NCBI GenBank assembly: GCA_022510905.1
Contig: JAFLSN010000010.1
Span: forward strand, 1 to 64,000
From: Treponema sp.
Lineage (GTDB): Bacteria; Spirochaetota; Spirochaetia; Treponematales; Treponemataceae
Direction of reading: 5' to 3'
Length of the DNA: 64,000 nucleotides
How positions within the stretch are numbered: the first letter of the stretch is position 1; each line of letters begins with the position of its first letter. The position numbers were made by a program, and so were the translations under genes. Positions 61,540-64,000 of this stretch are shown piece after piece. A model generated the notes under the pieces. It was not told where the DNA came from and searched no databases. It worked only from the letters and a program-made list of their open reading frames with translations.

Positions 61540-61623
61540 AAATCGGCACACCCGACGCATAAGCAAGGCTTTAAGCCAGTGGCTGGTTTTGCAGAACGGT
61601 ATTTACCCCTTCCGCACCAATCA
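61540..61623 (-). repeat. Dispersed repeat, copy R12 (about 85 bp class)
   Basis: Minus-strand copy from TTGGTGCGGAAGGGG to CGGGTGTGCCGATT, with CTTAAAGCCTTGC. The right end is slightly diverged. It lies between the DUF5312 promoter and plsC. Confidence 0.75.
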
Positions 61624-61829
61624 CCCGCCCCGATGAGCAAGCACAGCACCGCCGCAAAAACTTCCCTGCAAGAATGCGTTGACCCGCACAGTTTTTGGCC
61701 ACCAAAGCGATTGCCGCAAAAAACAATCATGGCAACGCAAAAGATTTCTTCTAGTTGCTTTTTTGCAGGAAATAATCTAACATTTCAGAACAACAAAACA
61801 TCATCTCGGTGCGCCGCGAGGAGGTTGCA

Positions 61830-62666
61830 ATGAAAAGGCCGCTCACAGAAAAACAGCGCGACATCCTAAAACGTCAGGCAGAATTTGAAGTGCAGGGAAA
61901 ACTGAATGACCATGTGGAAGAAATTACCTGGGAGCATGTTGACCGTGTAACGGCAGACTTTGATTTTGTTCCCAAGCGTTTTTCGTTCCGGCTATGGAGC
62001 GCACTTGTACGCCTGATTGTGGGGCTTATTCTCGGTCCTGTCCTGAACAAAATCGCCTGCGGCACAACGGTAAAAGGCCGAAAAAACCTGAAAGGCATCA
62101 AAAGCGCCATAGTCACCTGCAACCACGTGCATGACCTTGACAACTTGATGGTGCGCCAGGCGGTGCGCGGGCACAGCCTTTACATTGCCGTCGGGGAATT
62201 CAACAATTTCAACAATTTTATAGGCAAAATCATGCGCGGAGGCGGAACATTGCCTCTCAGCCAGAACATAACAGCCATGCGGAACTTTTCCAGCGCCGTG
62301 CGCGATTTGCTTGTCAGGAACTGCTACGTGCTTTTTTATCCAGAAGGTGCGCTGTGGTGGCGCTACGAAAAACCGCGTCCATACATGACAGGCGCATTCC
62401 ATTACGCCGTACAGTCAAATGTCCCGGTGATTCCCACATTCATCACATACAAACGGGCAGGATGGCTCAGACGGCACATCTACAGCACAAAAAAAGTGAT
62501 GACAATCAACGTGCTTCCCCCCGTGTACTGCCCCAAAGGGCTTGACCGCCATGACGCCATAGAGCATCTAAGAGACAAGACCTTTGAAGCTGTCAAGACA
62601 TTTTATGAAGCCTACTACCACAAGCCGCTTGTATATGACGGCGTACTGCCTGATATTGACGCATAA
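61830..62666 (+). CDS. plsC: 1-acyl-sn-glycerol-3-phosphate acyltransferase
   Basis: 278 residues. One hydrophobic segment near 60-80 anchors the protein in the inner membrane. The active site NHVHDLDN near 98 has the family's HxxxxD, and FYPEGALWW near 177 is the glycerol-phosphate-binding motif. It adds the second acyl chain to lysophosphatidate in phospholipid synthesis. GAGGAGG lies six bases before the ATG. The extended N-terminal region (about 40 residues of charged helix) is longer than in E. coli PlsC. Twelve bases separate it from the ASKHA gene, so they may share a message. Confidence 0.85.
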   Translation: MKRPLTEKQRDILKRQAEFEVQGKLNDHVEEITWEHVDRVTADFDFVPKRFSFRLWSALVRLIVGLILGPVLNKIACGTTVKGRKNLKGIKSAIVTCNHVHDLDNLMVRQAVRGHSLYIAVGEFNNFNNFIGKIMRGGGTLPLSQNITAMRNFSSAVRDLLVRNCYVLFYPEGALWWRYEKPRPYMTGAFHYAVQSNVPVIPTFITYKRAGWLRRHIYSTKKVMTINVLPPVYCPKGLDRHDAIEHLRDKTFEAVKTFYEAYYHKPLVYDGVLPDIDA

Positions 62667-62677
62667 CGGAGCGTACC

Positions 62678-64000
62678 ATGATATGCTCGGTGTGCCATCA
62701 CTGCGGACTGTGCGAGGGTGACGGACATGACAGCCGCACGAATTCCACACTGGTATTCGGAAGCGGATTTATGTTCCGTTCACCGCAGGGCGACCATTCA
62801 GCTTCTGCAAATGAAATAGGCATAGCAATCGACATAGGAACCACAACAATCTGTGCCGCTGCCTACCGACTGCATAATGCGGCCCGGCTTTTTGAGCGCG
62901 GGGAACCGAACGACCAGCACAAATTCGGTTCTGACGTTATCGCGAGAATTGCGTTTTCTGCCACACCAGAGGGGCATAAAGCCCTGCACGCAACACTCAT
63001 AAATCAGCTTGAACGTATGATTTCGCACGTGCTCCGTGCGCTTTCGGCACAATGCCTTGCCACACGGCAGCCAGAACCGGCACTGCGCCGCCTTGTCATC
63101 GCGGGGAACACCACAATGCAGAGCCTGTGCATGGGGCTTTCCGTTTCGGGGCTTGCATCGTTTCCGTTTGAGCCACCCAGCCTGTTCGGGTGCACGGTGG
63201 ATGCTGAATCCGTGTTCGGCGCACAGTCCGCAGTACCTGCCAGCTGCGAGCTGTATATGCCGCCAATCGCAGGAGCCTTTGTAGGCGGAGATGCGGTGTG
63301 CGCCATGACCGCGTGCGGTTTTTTTTCAGGCTCCACCTCAACCCCGCTGCTTTTGGCCGATGTAGGTACAAACTGTGAAATCGCGGCGTTCAATCCCGTG
63401 GCACACACACTGGTCTGCACATCAACAGCGGCAGGCCCCGCATTTGAAGGCCAAGGAATTTCGTGCGGCATGGGTGCACGGGAAGGAGCGATTGCGTCAA
63501 TTTCCATCAGCCCGGGAGGGCAAATTTCCAGTCAAGTTATTGGAGGAAGAATGGCCCGAGGCCTGTGCGGTACAGGGCTCCTTTCCGCAGTAGCCGCACT
63601 GTATACTTCCGGGCGGCTTTCGGCCGACGGTGCGTTTACAAACGGCGACTCCCGCGTACAGCTTGCGCCAACGGTATGGCTCTCACAAAACGATGTACGT
63701 GCCTTTCAACTTGCAAAAGCGGCAGTGCGTACAGGACTTGATGCAGTGCAGGAACACAGCGCCATTAAAGATGGAACACTGTTTCTGGCGGGAGGATTTG
63801 GCACATCGCTTTCAACCGCAGATGCCCGCGCGGTAGGCATGATTCCGCCGGACAGCGCAATAAAAACAGTGGGTGCGGGAAATGCGGCCCTGTGCGGAGC
63901 CGCGCTTTTGCTGATTGAACCCCATGAACGGCAAAAATGTCAGGCAGCAATAAAAACCGCCAACGTTATAGACCTTGCCAAGGCCCCCACATTCGGTCAG
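62678..64000 (+). CDS. ASKHA-domain (RACo/DUF4445-type) protein, 3' truncated by window
   Basis: 441 codons are present with no stop, so the gene continues beyond the window. Residues 1-13 read MICSVCHHCGLCE with four cysteines as CxxCxxCxxC, a pattern expected for a [4Fe-4S] cluster rather than the 2Fe-2S ferredoxin domain common in this family. From residue 47 the ASKHA domain opens GIAIDIGTTTICAAAYR, followed by the middle RACo-type domain (IAGNTTMQSLCMG), the second phosphate motif LADVGTNCEIAAFN and LFLAGGFGTSLS. Family members (RACo, RamA-like) use ATP to activate corrinoid proteins in methyl-transfer systems. The partner methyltransferase is not in view. GGAG precedes the ATG. Confidence 0.85.
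   Translation, partial: MICSVCHHCGLCEGDGHDSRTNSTLVFGSGFMFRSPQGDHSASANEIGIAIDIGTTTICAAAYRLHNAARLFERGEPNDQHKFGSDVIARIAFSATPEGHKALHATLINQLERMISHVLRALSAQCLATRQPEPALRRLVIAGNTTMQSLCMGLSVSGLASFPFEPPSLFGCTVDAESVFGAQSAVPASCELYMPPIAGAFVGGDAVCAMTACGFFSGSTSTPLLLADVGTNCEIAAFNPVAHTLVCTSTAAGPAFEGQGISCGMGAREGAIASISISPGGQISSQVIGGRMARGLCGTGLLSAVAALYTSGRLSADGAFTNGDSRVQLAPTVWLSQNDVRAFQLAKAAVRTGLDAVQEHSAIKDGTLFLAGGFGTSLSTADARAVGMIPPDSAIKTVGAGNAALCGAALLLIEPHERQKCQAAIKTANVIDLAKAPTFGQ

Overview
The window reads as chromosomal DNA of a spirochaete, most likely a Treponema. Supporting signs are a mitochondrial-type EF-G (spirochaete spdEFG1 type), a DUF5312-like protein, a DUF2259-like secreted protein, a long acidic TPR membrane protein, a remnant of an HU-like DNA-binding protein, and an unusually long PRPP synthetase. 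By eye the GC content is near 50 percent, with a clearly AT-richer stretch at about 29.9-33.7 kb. No species is assigned. The taxonomic call is inference from gene families, not from a database search.

Layout. 0-1 kb: the end of a FIST sensor gene and a soluble methyl-accepting signalling protein. 1.7-5.2 kb: an RluA-type pseudouridine synthase, a candidate small RNA, and leuA preceded by a leucine-rich leader peptide with an attenuator. 5.5-10 kb: a four-gene MacAB/TolC-like export operon, followed by tRNA-Pro(GGG). 10.5-19.6 kb: a long minus-strand run with parE, a small ORF, parC, a membrane protein, a YigZ/IMPACT protein, a histidine phosphatase and an M13 lipoprotein peptidase. 19.9-28.3 kb: deoC, a metallo-beta-lactamase-fold protein, DUF1015, rpoN, a DTW-domain tRNA modification enzyme, a lamin-tail lipoprotein and a DUF2259 protein. 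28.3-34.6 kb: an accessory, decaying region with a formyltransferase-like remnant, a tandem inverted-repeat array, a frameshifted DNA methyltransferase carrying a G10 tract, a three-gene glycan operon and an IS1595-type remnant. 34.8-44 kb: membrane proteins, a 1318-residue TPR protein, a CBM48-type protein and gpmI. 44-49 kb: an HU-like pseudogene, a second small-RNA candidate and a hybrid histidine kinase with a response regulator. 49-64 kb: EF-G, a P-loop protein, a candidate outer-membrane barrel, a prs-FGGY kinase-HAD operon, a laccase-domain protein, DUF5312, plsC and the start of an ASKHA/RACo-type protein.

Three sequence-level patterns stand out. First, a dispersed intergenic repeat family (12 copies, both strands, about 54 to 330 bp) begins TTGATTCGTGCGG and ends GTGTGTTGATT. 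Its longest copies carry a hairpin that co-varies between copies. Second, several genes have a sigma70-type promoter whose -10 box lies only 5-9 bases before the ATG, which predicts leaderless transcripts; these include rluA, the leu leader peptide, parE, the DTW gene, a membrane protein and the DUF5312 gene. Third, there are two free-standing promoter-terminator units that look like small RNAs; one carries a CU-rich anti-Shine-Dalgarno stretch.

Functionally the core genes cover leucine synthesis, efflux, DNA topology, nucleoside and PRPP metabolism, glycolysis, sigma-54 transcription, translation elongation and envelope synthesis. Everything here was read by eye. Family assignments rest on motifs, and all promoter, RNA and operon claims are predictions.
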